64,000 nucleotides of DNA from Clostridium kluyveri (GTDB lineage Bacteria; Bacillota; Clostridia; Clostridiales; Clostridiaceae): contig NZ_CP018335.1 in assembly GCF_001902295.1 (NCBI RefSeq), forward strand, positions 3,162,001-3,226,000, given 5' to 3'. Shown piece by piece: positions 53,215 through 62,117 of this stretch. The notes beneath the pieces are model-generated. The model saw nothing but the letters and a program-made list of their open reading frames with translations. It was not told the DNA's origin and made no database searches. The translations under genes were made by a program, and so were the position numbers. How positions within the stretch are numbered: the first letter of the stretch is position 1; every line of letters starts with the position of its first letter.

Positions 53215-54042
53215 TTATATTTTAACTACAGGAAAATATACTTCTGTAACAAAATCCTGTGGATTGCATCCCTCTTCAGGCCCTTTTATATATTTTTCAA
53301 AAGGTGGTCTTGATATTTTATATTTATTATGCTTTACCCATTCCATCATGGCTCCATAAGCCTGAGAGATCTCACTATAAGGTCCTATAAAAGTAGTATA
53401 TGCATGCGGCCCTCCCTCCAGTATCCTTGTACTTATTTCATTAGAACTAAATTCTTTATCTACAGGAATACATACTTCTACATCTGCATTATCATGATTA
53501 AAGTCTTCCTCTTCATTTTGTAGATAATAAATAGACATTATATTACCTATAGGTTTTAATCCATTTTTATACACATTTTCATATACCTTACCTATTAAGC
53601 TTCCTATATAATCCATAGAAATATTATCTCTTATACTCAGTACTATAAGTGGTTCCTGTTCTTTTAAAATAATATTGAATTCTCTATTTTCATTCATAAT
53701 ATCTTCTCCTTTTACTAATTTTTCAAATTCATATTTCATCTGATTCAATAAAAATTGATTATAATTAAGCTCTTGTGTTAAACTTTTGATTTTTATTTCC
53801 ATAAGTCTTTTTAATTCCTGTAAATTATTTTCAAGTAAAATCTCTCTTATTTCCTCAAGTAAAAAGCCATAAGATTTTAATTTGTTTATAATTATGACAT
53901 CTTTTATTTGCTTTAAATCATAATATCGATATCCATTCTCCTCATTTACATACTCCGGTTTTAGTAAATCGATTTTATCATAGTGTCTTAAAACTTTTGA
54001 TGATAACTTCGCAATTTTGGAAAATTGTCCTATTGTGTACAA
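53215..54042 (-). CDS. MerR family regulator with GyrI-like ligand domain
   Basis: 275 aa. N-terminal MerR HTH (YTIGQFSKIAKLSSKVLRHYD, then YYDLKQIKDVIIINKLKSYGF), a coiled-coil linker (about 75-115), then a GyrI/BmrR-like effector domain (LIVLSIRDNISMD onward, ending GCNPQDFVTEVYFPV). Relatives bind lipophilic cations or small drugs and activate an efflux gene. It is divergent from the Ger operon; the 211-bp gap between them is AT-rich. Confidence 0.9.
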   Translation of the reverse strand: MYTIGQFSKIAKLSSKVLRHYDKIDLLKPEYVNEENGYRYYDLKQIKDVIIINKLKSYGFLLEEIREILLENNLQELKRLMEIKIKSLTQELNYNQFLLNQMKYEFEKLVKGEDIMNENREFNIILKEQEPLIVLSIRDNISMDYIGSLIGKVYENVYKNGLKPIGNIMSIYYLQNEEEDFNHDNADVEVCIPVDKEFSSNEISTRILEGGPHAYTTFIGPYSEISQAYGAMMEWVKHNKYKISRPPFEKYIKGPEEGCNPQDFVTEVYFPVVKI

Positions 54043-54254
54043 CTCTCTACCTCCCTGAATATATTCAAGATTTAAATTAGGTTATTTATAAGTACTTTCA
54101 ATAACTGCTTTAATTATAAACTTTCCCATAATGTCAAGGTCAATATATTTTGACAAAAACACAAAGTAAATTTTCAATTAAGTAAATTTCATTGAGTAAT
54201 ATTTTGATTATTTACACACAATAAGTAATAAACACTAAAAAGGGTGATTAAATC

Positions 54255-55736
54255 ATGGAATTAGATAATAAAATTAATTCTATATTAGAATCATGTGGAA
54301 ACAGTCAACAAGTTATTATTAGAAGATTTTCTATTGGAAAGGACACTCCCCTAGATGCTGCCTTAATATATAAAGATGGTTTAGTAAATCAAGATATTAT
54401 AAACAGAGATATATTAAATCCCCTAATGCATAAAGTCAATGAAGATTTAAGTAAAGCACAGTCAATTAACCAAGAAATTTGTAACAAATATATCTCTATG
54501 TCCAAAATTGTTATTCAAACTGATATAAATATGGTTATAAAAGATATAAGAAGAGGTAAAACAGCTGTTCTTGTACATAAAGAAGATACTTTCATTGTTG
54601 CTGATACACAAGGAACAAAACATAGAAATATATCTGAACCTATAGATGAAATCGGAATAAGAGGTTCAAAAGAAGGTTTTATAGAGGATATCGAAATAAA
54701 TTTAAGTTTAATAAAAAAGGGTTTAAAAGATAAAAATTTAATTATAGAACCTTTCGTTATAGGAAGACGCTCCCAAAAAGATGTGGCTCTAATATATATA
54801 AAGGATATTGCAGATAAAGACTTAATTGAAGATATAAGAAATAAGCTATCATCAATAGATGTAGATACTTTTACTTCTGCTGGAATGCTGGAACAGTATA
54901 TTGAGAATCATCCATATTCTGTTTTTCCTCAAGCTCGTGCGTCTCAAAGGCCAGATGTTGTGCAACAAAATCTTTCAGAAGGTAGAATTGCTATTTTAAT
55001 TGATGGAACTCCTTTTGCATTAACTATTCCTGCTTTGTTTATGGAATTTTTTCAAGCCGTTGAAGATTACTCCCAAAGAACCCTTTTAAGTAATTTTAAT
55101 AGAATTCTCCGGGTATTTGGTACCTTCATAGTTATTTTATTACCCTCTGTATATTTAGACTTAATCAGATTTAACTCAGAGCTTATTCCAATTAAATTTG
55201 TTATACCCATAGTGCAATCTAGAAGAGGTATAGCCCTCCCTCCCCTTCTAGAAATTTTATCCATGTATGTTGTGATAGAACTTTTAAGAGAAGGAGGGTT
55301 GAGACTTCCTACAAAAATCGGTCAGACATTAAGTGTTGTAGGAGGTTTTATTATAGGCAGTGCTGCACTTGAAGCCAAATTAGTTAGTCCTGCAACTTTA
55401 GTAGTAATAGGAGTTGCCACCATAGGAACTTTTATTATACCTAACTATGATATGTCAAGTTCAATAAGATTAATAGGCTTTCCTTTTCTCCTTCTAACAA
55501 ACTTTTTAGGTGCTGTTGGATTAATTGCAGGATGGTATTTTTTATTTATCCACCTCCTCTCTTTAGATAGTTTTGGCGTTCCATATATGCCTCTGGATAA
55601 ATATGGTGATTTTAAAGATACCTTCATTAGAGTACCCATATGGAAAATGAATAATAGACCGAAGAGTATTCCAAACAATAACCCAAAAAGACAAACCAAC
55701 TTTAGAAACAAACTGTGGAGGAACAAAAATGAATAA
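54255..55736 (+). CDS. Spore germination receptor subunit A (GerA family)
   Basis: 493 aa. N-terminal soluble domain (1-240) with the conserved VLVHKEDTFIVADTQG and the PQARASQRPDVVQQNLSEGRIAIL junction, then five or six membrane helices (SVYLDLIRFNSELIP, RRGIALPPLLEIL, IGQTLSVVGGFIIGSAALEAKLVSP). Part of the three-subunit nutrient germinant receptor in the spore inner membrane. Expected under SigG; I could not find a convincing SigG promoter. Overlaps the next gene by 8 bp. Confidence 0.95.
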   Translation: MELDNKINSILESCGNSQQVIIRRFSIGKDTPLDAALIYKDGLVNQDIINRDILNPLMHKVNEDLSKAQSINQEICNKYISMSKIVIQTDINMVIKDIRRGKTAVLVHKEDTFIVADTQGTKHRNISEPIDEIGIRGSKEGFIEDIEINLSLIKKGLKDKNLIIEPFVIGRRSQKDVALIYIKDIADKDLIEDIRNKLSSIDVDTFTSAGMLEQYIENHPYSVFPQARASQRPDVVQQNLSEGRIAILIDGTPFALTIPALFMEFFQAVEDYSQRTLLSNFNRILRVFGTFIVILLPSVYLDLIRFNSELIPIKFVIPIVQSRRGIALPPLLEILSMYVVIELLREGGLRLPTKIGQTLSVVGGFIIGSAALEAKLVSPATLVVIGVATIGTFIIPNYDMSSSIRLIGFPFLLLTNFLGAVGLIAGWYFLFIHLLSLDSFGVPYMPLDKYGDFKDTFIRVPIWKMNNRPKSIPNNNPKRQTNFRNKLWRNKNE

Positions 55737-56823
55737 ATTAGAAAGTAATAATATAACTCCAGGAGAGTTCACTTCTTTACTTATTGGCTCAATGATTGGT
55801 GTAGGAATATTATCACTGCCTAATGATCTAGTTAATGTGGCAAAACAAGATTCATGGATATCTGCAGCTATTGGTGCTGTATATCCACTATATATGGTTA
55901 TAGTTGCTTCATTCTTATGGAAAAAACATCCACAGGAAAACATTTTATTTTTAAGTAAAAAATATTTGGGGAAATATTTGGGGAATATCTTGAATTTTAT
56001 TTTTTTATTATATTTTGTTTTATTCACTACTTCTGTGGCCTTTGGAGTATCCTTAATATTAGAAACTTTAATATCTAATTTTTTAAGTACCTCAAAAATA
56101 TTACTGATAATATTTTTTTTAGCTGCATATACCTCCATGAAAGGATTGAAACTTTTAGGAAGGCTAAACCAATTGATGTTCTTATATACTATATTTCTTT
56201 CTTTTATTTTGGCTGTAGCACTTCTTAGAGGAACTTATTTGAATATATGTCCTATACTGGGTTCAGGAATTCTAAATATTATAAAAGCCAGTAAAAATTC
56301 AGCTTTTGCCTATGGAGGAATTGAAGTATTATTTTTAATTTATCCCTATGTCACCGATAAGAAAAGGATTACAAAATCATCATTATTAAGTGTTATAATA
56401 ACAGCCTTAATTTATTCCTGGGTTACATTTATCACCATTTATTATTTAGGAATAGATATCGTGCCCAAAATCGAATGGTCTGTAAATTCAGTAACAAAAA
56501 CTTTAGAAATACCAGTAATTAATAACTTTAGATTTATATTTACAATTTTATGGGCAACTATTATTTACAAGACAATATCCAATCACTATTTTATAACAGC
56601 TTTCATCTTAAAAGATTTTTTTAAAAAAATACCTATTAAAAAAATTATTTATGCACTCTATCCCCTAATGCTTTATCTATCTCTTAGATATAAAAATTCT
56701 GCAGATAGACTGAATTTCTTGAATTATATTATTCCTAAATATACTTTATTTAATATGATCTATGTAGCATTGATAACAATAATAATTTATTTAAAGAAGG
56801 ATAATTTACATGAAAAACAATAA
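55729..56823 (+). CDS. Spore germination receptor subunit B (GerB family permease)
   Basis: 364 aa, ten membrane helices of the amino-acid-permease fold; ITPGEFTSLLIGSMIGVGIL at the start is the family signature. It is the likely germinant-binding subunit. TGGAGG lies 8 nt before the ATG in the end of the A subunit gene. Overlaps gene C by 14 bp, so A, B and C are translated together. Confidence 0.94.
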   Translation: MNKLESNNITPGEFTSLLIGSMIGVGILSLPNDLVNVAKQDSWISAAIGAVYPLYMVIVASFLWKKHPQENILFLSKKYLGKYLGNILNFIFLLYFVLFTTSVAFGVSLILETLISNFLSTSKILLIIFFLAAYTSMKGLKLLGRLNQLMFLYTIFLSFILAVALLRGTYLNICPILGSGILNIIKASKNSAFAYGGIEVLFLIYPYVTDKKRITKSSLLSVIITALIYSWVTFITIYYLGIDIVPKIEWSVNSVTKTLEIPVINNFRFIFTILWATIIYKTISNHYFITAFILKDFFKKIPIKKIIYALYPLMLYLSLRYKNSADRLNFLNYIIPKYTLFNMIYVALITIIIYLKKDNLHEKQ

Positions 56824-57931
56824 AACAAAGTATATATCTATAATTTTACTATGTATAATAATCACAATTTTCTTCTCTATAGGACTAGATGATCAACAAC
56901 CTGTAGAAGAATTAGATATTATTTCAGGATTAGGGGCAGATTTAATAATAAAGAATAATAAAATAGCAGAACATATTGTACCCATGTCAATATATTTGTT
57001 TGAATCTGAAAATAAAATAAACAGTACCTTGAAAACCGGTACTGCAAAAACCAAAGGAGAAACAAGACAAAATCGACAATTGTCAAATGACAAACAAAAT
57101 ATATTAGGTCTTGAAAAGGTATTTATTATAAGTGAAGAACAGGCACATTATGGTTTGCAAGATTGGACAGATATTTTATTTAGAAATCCTTATTTAAACG
57201 ACACTGCATATGTTGCGGTATGCAAGGGAAAGGCTTCAGATATTCTAAGTACAAACATAAAAGGCTATCCGAGTTCTTCAGATTTTCTAGAAGGCTTAAT
57301 TAAAAATTCCATATTCCATAACTTTTTTTCAGATAAATATAGAGTTATGAATTTATTTTTATCCTTTGGAAGTGAAGGATATAATCCCGTATTACCTTAT
57401 ATTGAAATAACAGATAAGGGAATTACAATCACTGGAATGGCACTATTTAATAACAATAAAATGATTTCAAAAATCAATGTTGGCGAATTAAGAGCTATGA
57501 ACATAATGAGAGAAAATAACGTAAAAGGTATACTTACAATACAAAAAAGCACTTGTAAATATACAAACTATTATGCTACATCAAAACGAAAAGTTCACTG
57601 TACTAAAGAAGATAATAAATATAAATTCACCATAAATATTAATTTGGAAGGAGATTTAATAACAGATACCTTATATAAAAATTTGCAAAAAAATCCAAAG
57701 AAGGTTGAAAAATTTAACGAAGAAATGTGTGAAGAAGTAAAAAAAGAATGTACTAATTTTATAAATAAAATGAAATATACCTACAAAGTAGATTGTTTGG
57801 AACTTGGAAAATTTGCAGCCGCCAAATATGGGAGACATATGGAAAAAGATTGGAACTCTGTGGTATGCAATTCAAAAATTGATGTAAACGTAAAAGTAAA
57901 ACTTAATAAAATAGGAAGAGGAGATTATTAA
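56810..57931 (+). CDS. Spore germination receptor subunit C (GerC family), no lipobox cysteine
   Basis: 373 aa. N-terminal hydrophobic segment (YISIILLCIIITIFFSIGL) followed by DDQQPVEELDIISGLGADL, the GerC start, and the GerC fold down to a C-terminal domain with FINKMKYTYKVDCLELGKFA. In typical GerC proteins the segment ends LxGCWD, and the Cys is lipidated. Here the aligned position is Leu (SIGLDD). The only upstream Cys is in mid-helix in the wrong context. So it is probably a signal-anchor rather than a lipoprotein. Confidence 0.9.
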   Translation: MKNNKTKYISIILLCIIITIFFSIGLDDQQPVEELDIISGLGADLIIKNNKIAEHIVPMSIYLFESENKINSTLKTGTAKTKGETRQNRQLSNDKQNILGLEKVFIISEEQAHYGLQDWTDILFRNPYLNDTAYVAVCKGKASDILSTNIKGYPSSSDFLEGLIKNSIFHNFFSDKYRVMNLFLSFGSEGYNPVLPYIEITDKGITITGMALFNNNKMISKINVGELRAMNIMRENNVKGILTIQKSTCKYTNYYATSKRKVHCTKEDNKYKFTININLEGDLITDTLYKNLQKNPKKVEKFNEEMCEEVKKECTNFINKMKYTYKVDCLELGKFAAAKYGRHMEKDWNSVVCNSKIDVNVKVKLNKIGRGDY

Positions 57932-57944
57932 ATTTTTATAATAA

Positions 57945-57983
57945 AGTATCTGAAATTATATAACTTATATATTTTCAGATACT
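57945..57983. terminator. Bidirectional terminator after the Ger operon
   Basis: Perfect 11-bp stem AGTATCTGAAA / TTTCAGATACT (57945-57955, 57973-57983), between the convergent GerC and small membrane-protein genes; T-rich on the minus side. Confidence 0.65.
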
Positions 57984-57995
57984 AAAATATTTTAA

Positions 57996-58259
57996 CTACA
58001 TATCTTCCCAATAAAATTTTTCCTGTTCCTTATCAACTATAGTAGTCTTATCAAACAGTTTTACAAACACTACAGCTAACACAAGAGCAATTATACCTCC
58101 AACAATTTGATAAATTCTTATAGCTCCTTCCATTAATTTTCCTAAGTATCCTCCTAAAAATACACCTAAAAACACCAACATAATAGGAAAAATAAATAAC
58201 ATAAATGCAGCTATTAGCATATTCGTACTTTTCTTTTTTTGATTATGATTTTTGCCCAT
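57996..58259 (-). CDS. Small two-helix membrane protein
   Basis: 87 aa: lysine-rich start (MGKNHNQKKKS), two membrane helices (LIAAFMLFIFPIMLVFLGVFLG and IYQIVGGIIALVLAVVFVKLF), then an acidic tail. The helices resemble the membrane half of SoxR-reducing RseC-family proteins, but their cysteine-rich N-terminal half is missing, so the link is weak. AGGAGGCTAAT precedes the ATG. Convergent with the Ger operon. Confidence 0.6.
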   Translation of the reverse strand: MGKNHNQKKKSTNMLIAAFMLFIFPIMLVFLGVFLGGYLGKLMEGAIRIYQIVGGIIALVLAVVFVKLFDKTTIVDKEQEKFYWEDM

Positions 58260-58413
58260 TTAAAATATTAGCCTCCTGCTATAACTTTTTTATTCTTATA
58301 TTATAACTCTTAATATATTTAAAATAAATAATTACTAATTTAAAATTATTTAAACTCCTTGAAGGAATTTAACATTAAATGTTGAATTTATGGTACTAAA
58401 GGAGATGATTATT

Positions 58414-58812
58414 GTGTCTACCAATGTAAAAATAGCATTTATAAATAATAATATTAAAAAAAGAAATGGAGAACTTCATTTAAATGACGAATGGATACGC
58501 ATTGAAAATGTCAGCAATAGAAGAATCAATATGTTTAATTGGGAGCTGTGGCACTGGAAACCAAGTAAACAATATTCCCTTATTTACAGATTTCCAAAGC
58601 GCATCGACAACCTTTTTTGGACATTGGATCCAGGTGAAATTATAATACTATTTACAGGCTATGGTTCAAATAAATTCATAGAAGGAACTGGCGGTCATAA
58701 CCCTGAATTTCACTTTTATTGTGGAAAAAATTCTTTCACATGGAACAATGCTGGAGACATTGCCTGTCTATTTGATACTGAATCAATGACAAGCACCCTC
58801 GCAGTTCCATAA
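58414..58812 (+). CDS. Lamin-tail-domain (LTD) protein
   Basis: 132 aa from a GTG start chosen because AAGGAG is 9 nt upstream (an ATG in the same frame at 58390 is upstream of the Shine-Dalgarno). The chain NDEWIRIENVSNRRINMFNWEL, then LDPGEIIILFTGYG, and FTWNNAGDIACLFD follows the LTD Ig-like fold. In bacteria LTD usually decorates large secreted nucleases; here it is alone and has no signal peptide, so a cytoplasmic role is suggested. Function unknown. Confidence 0.75.
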   Translation: MSTNVKIAFINNNIKKRNGELHLNDEWIRIENVSNRRINMFNWELWHWKPSKQYSLIYRFPKRIDNLFWTLDPGEIIILFTGYGSNKFIEGTGGHNPEFHFYCGKNSFTWNNAGDIACLFDTESMTSTLAVP

Positions 58813-59004
58813 GCAATCATTTATGTGAATATTAATAAATTCAAATACATATTTTTTAATTCCTAAAATCATATTGTGCATAAAAATAAGTTACCAAACT
58901 TTATATATTTATTATATTTGTAGTATAATTATTTTATATGTAATAAAACTATGTTTGACTAAACATTTAATAATTGTGTACATCTAACATTTTAGGAGGT
59001 AAAA

Positions 59005-60105
59005 ATGACATATTCAAAAGTAAAATATGAAGGTTTAAAAAAACTATGTGATATAGTTTTTGAGAAATTCGGATTTAGTCCAGAAGATAGTGGAACTATT
59101 ACAGACGTTTTACTGCTGTCAGATTTGTTTGGAATTGAATCTCATGGAATTCAAAGACTGGTAAAGTATTATAGTGAAATAAAAAATGGTCTTATAAAAG
59201 TAGATTCTAAACCAAAAATAATAAAAGAAACACCTGTATCTGCAGTTTTAGATGCCCAGGCTGGTATGGGTCAACTGACAGGAAAGAAAGCTATGAATAT
59301 GGCTATTGAAAAGGCCAAAACTTCAGGTTTGGGCATGGTAGTAGTTAGAAACTCAAATCACTATGGCATTGCTGGATATTATGCTAAAATGGCTGAAGAA
59401 GAAGGACTTCTCGGAATATCTATGACTAACTCTCCTGCTGTTATAATACCTACTTTCGGAAAAGATGCCATGCTTGGTACAAATCCCATAGCCATATCTA
59501 TGCCTGCACAGCCCTATCCCTTTTTAATGGATATAGCTACCAGTGTAGTTACAAGAGGGAAAATTGAAGTATACAATAAAAGACATGAACCCCTTCCGCT
59601 AGGTCTTGCACTGGATAAAAACGGAGAAGATACAGAAGATCCTTATGATATTTTATACAATCTTCCGAAAAAACTTGGAGGAGGTCTTGTTCCACTTGGA
59701 GGCTCTAAAGAACTCACTGGTGGACATAAAGGCTACGGATTGGCTCTTGCAGTTGAAATATTTACAGCAATTTTATCTGGAGGTATCACCGGAAATTACG
59801 TTACACTTCAAGGTTCTTCCGGCTCTGGCACCTGCCATTATTTCTGTGCAATAGATTATGGTATATTTGGAGATAAAAATTCCATAGAAGATAAATTGTC
59901 AGAGTACCTAAATGAACTTAGAAATTCTAAAAAAGCTAAAGGGGCTTTAAGAATATATACCCATGGAGAAAAAGAAATTGAATCTTATAAAGATAAAATG
60001 GAAAATGGCATTCCAATGAATGAAGTTACCCTTAAAGAAATAGATGATATCTGTAAATACTTTAATATAAATACCAATGAGTACATAAAAAAAATTTCCT
60101 ACTGA
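59005..60105 (+). CDS. Ldh/malate dehydrogenase-2 family oxidoreductase
   Basis: 366 aa NAD(P)-dependent dehydrogenase of the YlbC/DpkA/ureidoglycolate/sulfolactate family (not classical MDH). Features: SDLFGIESHGIQRLVKYY, VVVRNSNHYGIAGYYAKMA (catalytic His) and LGTNPIAISMPAQPYPFLMDIATS. Reduces 2-oxo acids such as oxaloacetate or 2-oxoglutarate analogues; substrate not resolvable. AGGAGG precedes the ATG by 6 nt. Alone in its unit, possibly cotranscribed with the macro-domain gene 49 bp on. Confidence 0.9.
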   Translation: MTYSKVKYEGLKKLCDIVFEKFGFSPEDSGTITDVLLLSDLFGIESHGIQRLVKYYSEIKNGLIKVDSKPKIIKETPVSAVLDAQAGMGQLTGKKAMNMAIEKAKTSGLGMVVVRNSNHYGIAGYYAKMAEEEGLLGISMTNSPAVIIPTFGKDAMLGTNPIAISMPAQPYPFLMDIATSVVTRGKIEVYNKRHEPLPLGLALDKNGEDTEDPYDILYNLPKKLGGGLVPLGGSKELTGGHKGYGLALAVEIFTAILSGGITGNYVTLQGSSGSGTCHYFCAIDYGIFGDKNSIEDKLSEYLNELRNSKKAKGALRIYTHGEKEIESYKDKMENGIPMNEVTLKEIDDICKYFNINTNEYIKKISY

Positions 60106-60154
60106 TAATATTTAACTAAAAACAGTTTAATAAAAATTGGAGGTATTGAAATAA

Positions 60155-60691
60155 ATGATAAAAATAGGTAATAAGAAAATATTAATTAAAACAGGAGACA
60201 TAACAAAAGAAGATAGTAATGCCATAGTAAATCCTGCAAACAGTGCCCTTCAGCATGGAGGAGGGGCAGCCTTGGCTATCGCAAGAGCTGGGGGTTCTAA
60301 GATACAATCAGATAGCAATGAACTTATAAAAAAAATAGGTAGTTTACCTGTGGGAAAAGCAGTTATAACCTATGGTCACGATTTGAACTGTAAATTTGTA
60401 ATACATACTGTAGGCCCTATAATGGGAGAAGGTAATGAAGATGAAAAACTAAAGAAAGCTGTAAAGAGTGTGCTTAATCTGGCAGAGTCCTATAATTTAA
60501 ACTCCATATCCATACCTGCTATAAGTTCTGGTATATTTGGGTTTCCAAAAGAAAGATGTGCAAAAATACTTCTTGAAACTTCTGTAGAATTTTTAAAAAG
60601 AGAAGATATAGATTTAAAAACTATTGTTATGTGTAATCATGACCAGCAAACAACAGATCTTTTTTTAAAGGAAGAATTAAAATATATTTAA
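60155..60691 (+). CDS. Macro domain protein (ADP-ribose/O-acetyl-ADP-ribose hydrolase-like)
   Basis: 178 aa single macro domain. ITKEDSNAIVNPANSALQHGGGAALAI is the ADP-ribose loop, FVIHTVGPI and IPAISSGIFGFPKERC the others; the Asn and the GGG stretch needed for deacetylase activity are present. Probably reverses ADP-ribosylation or cleans up O-acetyl-ADP-ribose. GGAGGTATTGAAAT precedes the ATG. Confidence 0.93.
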   Translation: MIKIGNKKILIKTGDITKEDSNAIVNPANSALQHGGGAALAIARAGGSKIQSDSNELIKKIGSLPVGKAVITYGHDLNCKFVIHTVGPIMGEGNEDEKLKKAVKSVLNLAESYNLNSISIPAISSGIFGFPKERCAKILLETSVEFLKREDIDLKTIVMCNHDQQTTDLFLKEELKYI

Positions 60692-60741
60692 CTTCATGTT
60701 TACCTTATTATTTATTTTAAGATATCTAAATCTAAAAAATA

Positions 60742-60774
60742 ATTAAAATATTCCTCCATTGGGAATATTTTAAT
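60742..60774. terminator. Terminator of the macro-domain gene
   Basis: Perfect 13-bp stem ATTAAAATATTCC / GGAATATTTTAAT (60742-60754, 60762-60774), followed by TATTACG. Confidence 0.65.
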
Positions 60775-60839
60775 TATTACGCACATTCAAGTCTTGTTAC
60801 ATATTATAAATAGTAACATATTTTTATAGAGGTGTTTTA

Positions 60840-61496
60840 ATGTATAATATGAAACCTGAAGTTTTTAACTTTAATTCTGTTAAAGGTATTTCCCAAAGAC
60901 AACTAAATGAACATTATAAATTATATGTAGGCTATGTAAATATTTTAAACCAAATCTGGAACACTGATTATAACCCTCAAAATTATACTGATAGTAATCC
61001 AACCTATTCAAAAATGCGCAGCTTAAAACTTGGTGAAACCTACGCACTAAACGGGGTAAAACTTCATAATCTTTACTTCAAGAATATGACAGGAGGCAAC
61101 ACCACTCCCCACGGTCCAGTACTCAACTCCATAATAAATCAATTCTCATCTTATGATAATTTTCTTTCTTATTTAACAAATGTGGGTCTATCTATGAGAG
61201 GATGGGCAGTTCTGTCTATAGATTCACTAGACAATAAATTCCATATAATAGGAAGTGATCTGCACGACAAAGGATCTGTATGGATTTCTTACCCTATATT
61301 AGTAATGGATGTTTATGAACATGCTTATTTCATGGATTTTGGAACAAATAAAAAAGAATATATTTCTACTTTCATTAAGAATATAAATTGGACTGTTGTA
61401 AATAAAAGATTCCAAAAGTATCTTCACTTAATGCAGCTTTTGAATATGAATCACAATAGATATATTCCATATGAATTTCTCAATAGACATATTTAA
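60840..61496 (+). CDS. Iron/manganese superoxide dismutase-like protein
   Basis: 218 aa. The four metal ligands of Fe/Mn SOD are visible: His25 (LNEHYKLY), His76 (KLHNLYF), Asp157 and His161 (VMDVYEHAYF). The usual FFWNCLSP and GGxPxG..A segments are altered to GGNTTPHGP, and the N-terminus differs. It may be an active SOD or a derived member of unknown activity. Alone between two terminators; AGAGGTGTTTTA precedes the ATG. Confidence 0.85.
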   Translation: MYNMKPEVFNFNSVKGISQRQLNEHYKLYVGYVNILNQIWNTDYNPQNYTDSNPTYSKMRSLKLGETYALNGVKLHNLYFKNMTGGNTTPHGPVLNSIINQFSSYDNFLSYLTNVGLSMRGWAVLSIDSLDNKFHIIGSDLHDKGSVWISYPILVMDVYEHAYFMDFGTNKKEYISTFIKNINWTVVNKRFQKYLHLMQLLNMNHNRYIPYEFLNRHI

Positions 61497-61502
61497 TAAT
61501 AA

Positions 61503-61525
61503 AAAACAGCTTTAAAAGCTGTTTT
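61503..61525. terminator. Bidirectional terminator
   Basis: Near-perfect palindrome AAAACAGCTTTTAAAGCTGT TTT (61503-61525) with A- and T-runs on both sides, serving the SOD-like gene and the small convergent gene. Confidence 0.75.
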
Positions 61526-61528
61526 TCA

Positions 61529-61660
61529 CTATTTCCCTGCAAATAACGTATCGATCATATCGAACAGGAAGCTAAAAGATTCCCTTCTTTTAGATTTTAT
61601 TCTTTTTAGTATTGTAACTTTATCCTTTGTTTCTTGAATATCCCTTATTTCTTTATTCAC
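61529..61660 (-). CDS. Small hypothetical protein (GTG start)
   Basis: 43 codons: VNKEIRDIQETKDKVTILKR, then IKSKRRESFSFLFDMIDTLFAGK. GGGGGGAG is 4-5 nt before the GTG; an ATG two bases earlier is followed at once by TGA. The frame ends 3 bp before a strong terminator. The basic N-terminal helix and hydrophobic C-terminal segment suggest a membrane-associated or regulatory peptide. No family recognised. Confidence 0.55.
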   Translation of the reverse strand: MNKEIRDIQETKDKVTILKRIKSKRRESFSFLFDMIDTLFAGK

Positions 61661-62062
61661 ATAACTCCCCCCATTCAGACAATTAAATTTTATTATTTCT
61701 CGTACGCTATAACCACATCTTTATACCCCTATATGATTAAACTAAATTTGTTTGTTAATATATTAACATTCTTTATATTCAATTGCAATATATATGTTAA
61801 AAAAATGACTATATACCATAAATTTAAAACTTTTATTATTCTTAAGTTAAAAATTTTAAGATATTTGTGATAATCACTTAATAATATACCCAAATACCAC
61901 TGCCTCAATTCTTAATTCATGTAAAGTCTTACAGAAAAAGTAATTTATTTATGATATTTTTATTTGGATTACACATGTTATAAAAATAATAAATTATTGT
62001 CATAATATTATCAATGAAATTTCATTATTTATAACAAAATTTATTTCTATTTAAAAATAAAA
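61661..62062. other. AT-rich gene-free region
   Basis: No gene supported. A 78-codon open frame on the plus strand (61634-61870) lacks a Shine-Dalgarno and reads as low-complexity hydrophobic sequence. Confidence 0.5.
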
Positions 62063-62102
62063 GTACCTAGGACACATTATTGATTTCAAAATGCCTAGGT
62101 AC
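62063..62102 (-). terminator. Terminator of the pot operon
   Basis: Perfect 9-bp stem GTACCTAGG / CCTAGGTAC (62063-62071, 62094-62102), extended by A-T pairs, followed on the minus strand by TTTTATTTTTAAATAG. Confidence 0.75.
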
Positions 62103-62117
62103 CTTAAAACATAATTG

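Noticed and set aside
61634..61870. 78-codon plus-strand frame
   Set aside because: No Shine-Dalgarno, low-complexity composition, and it overlaps the better supported small gene start on the other strand.
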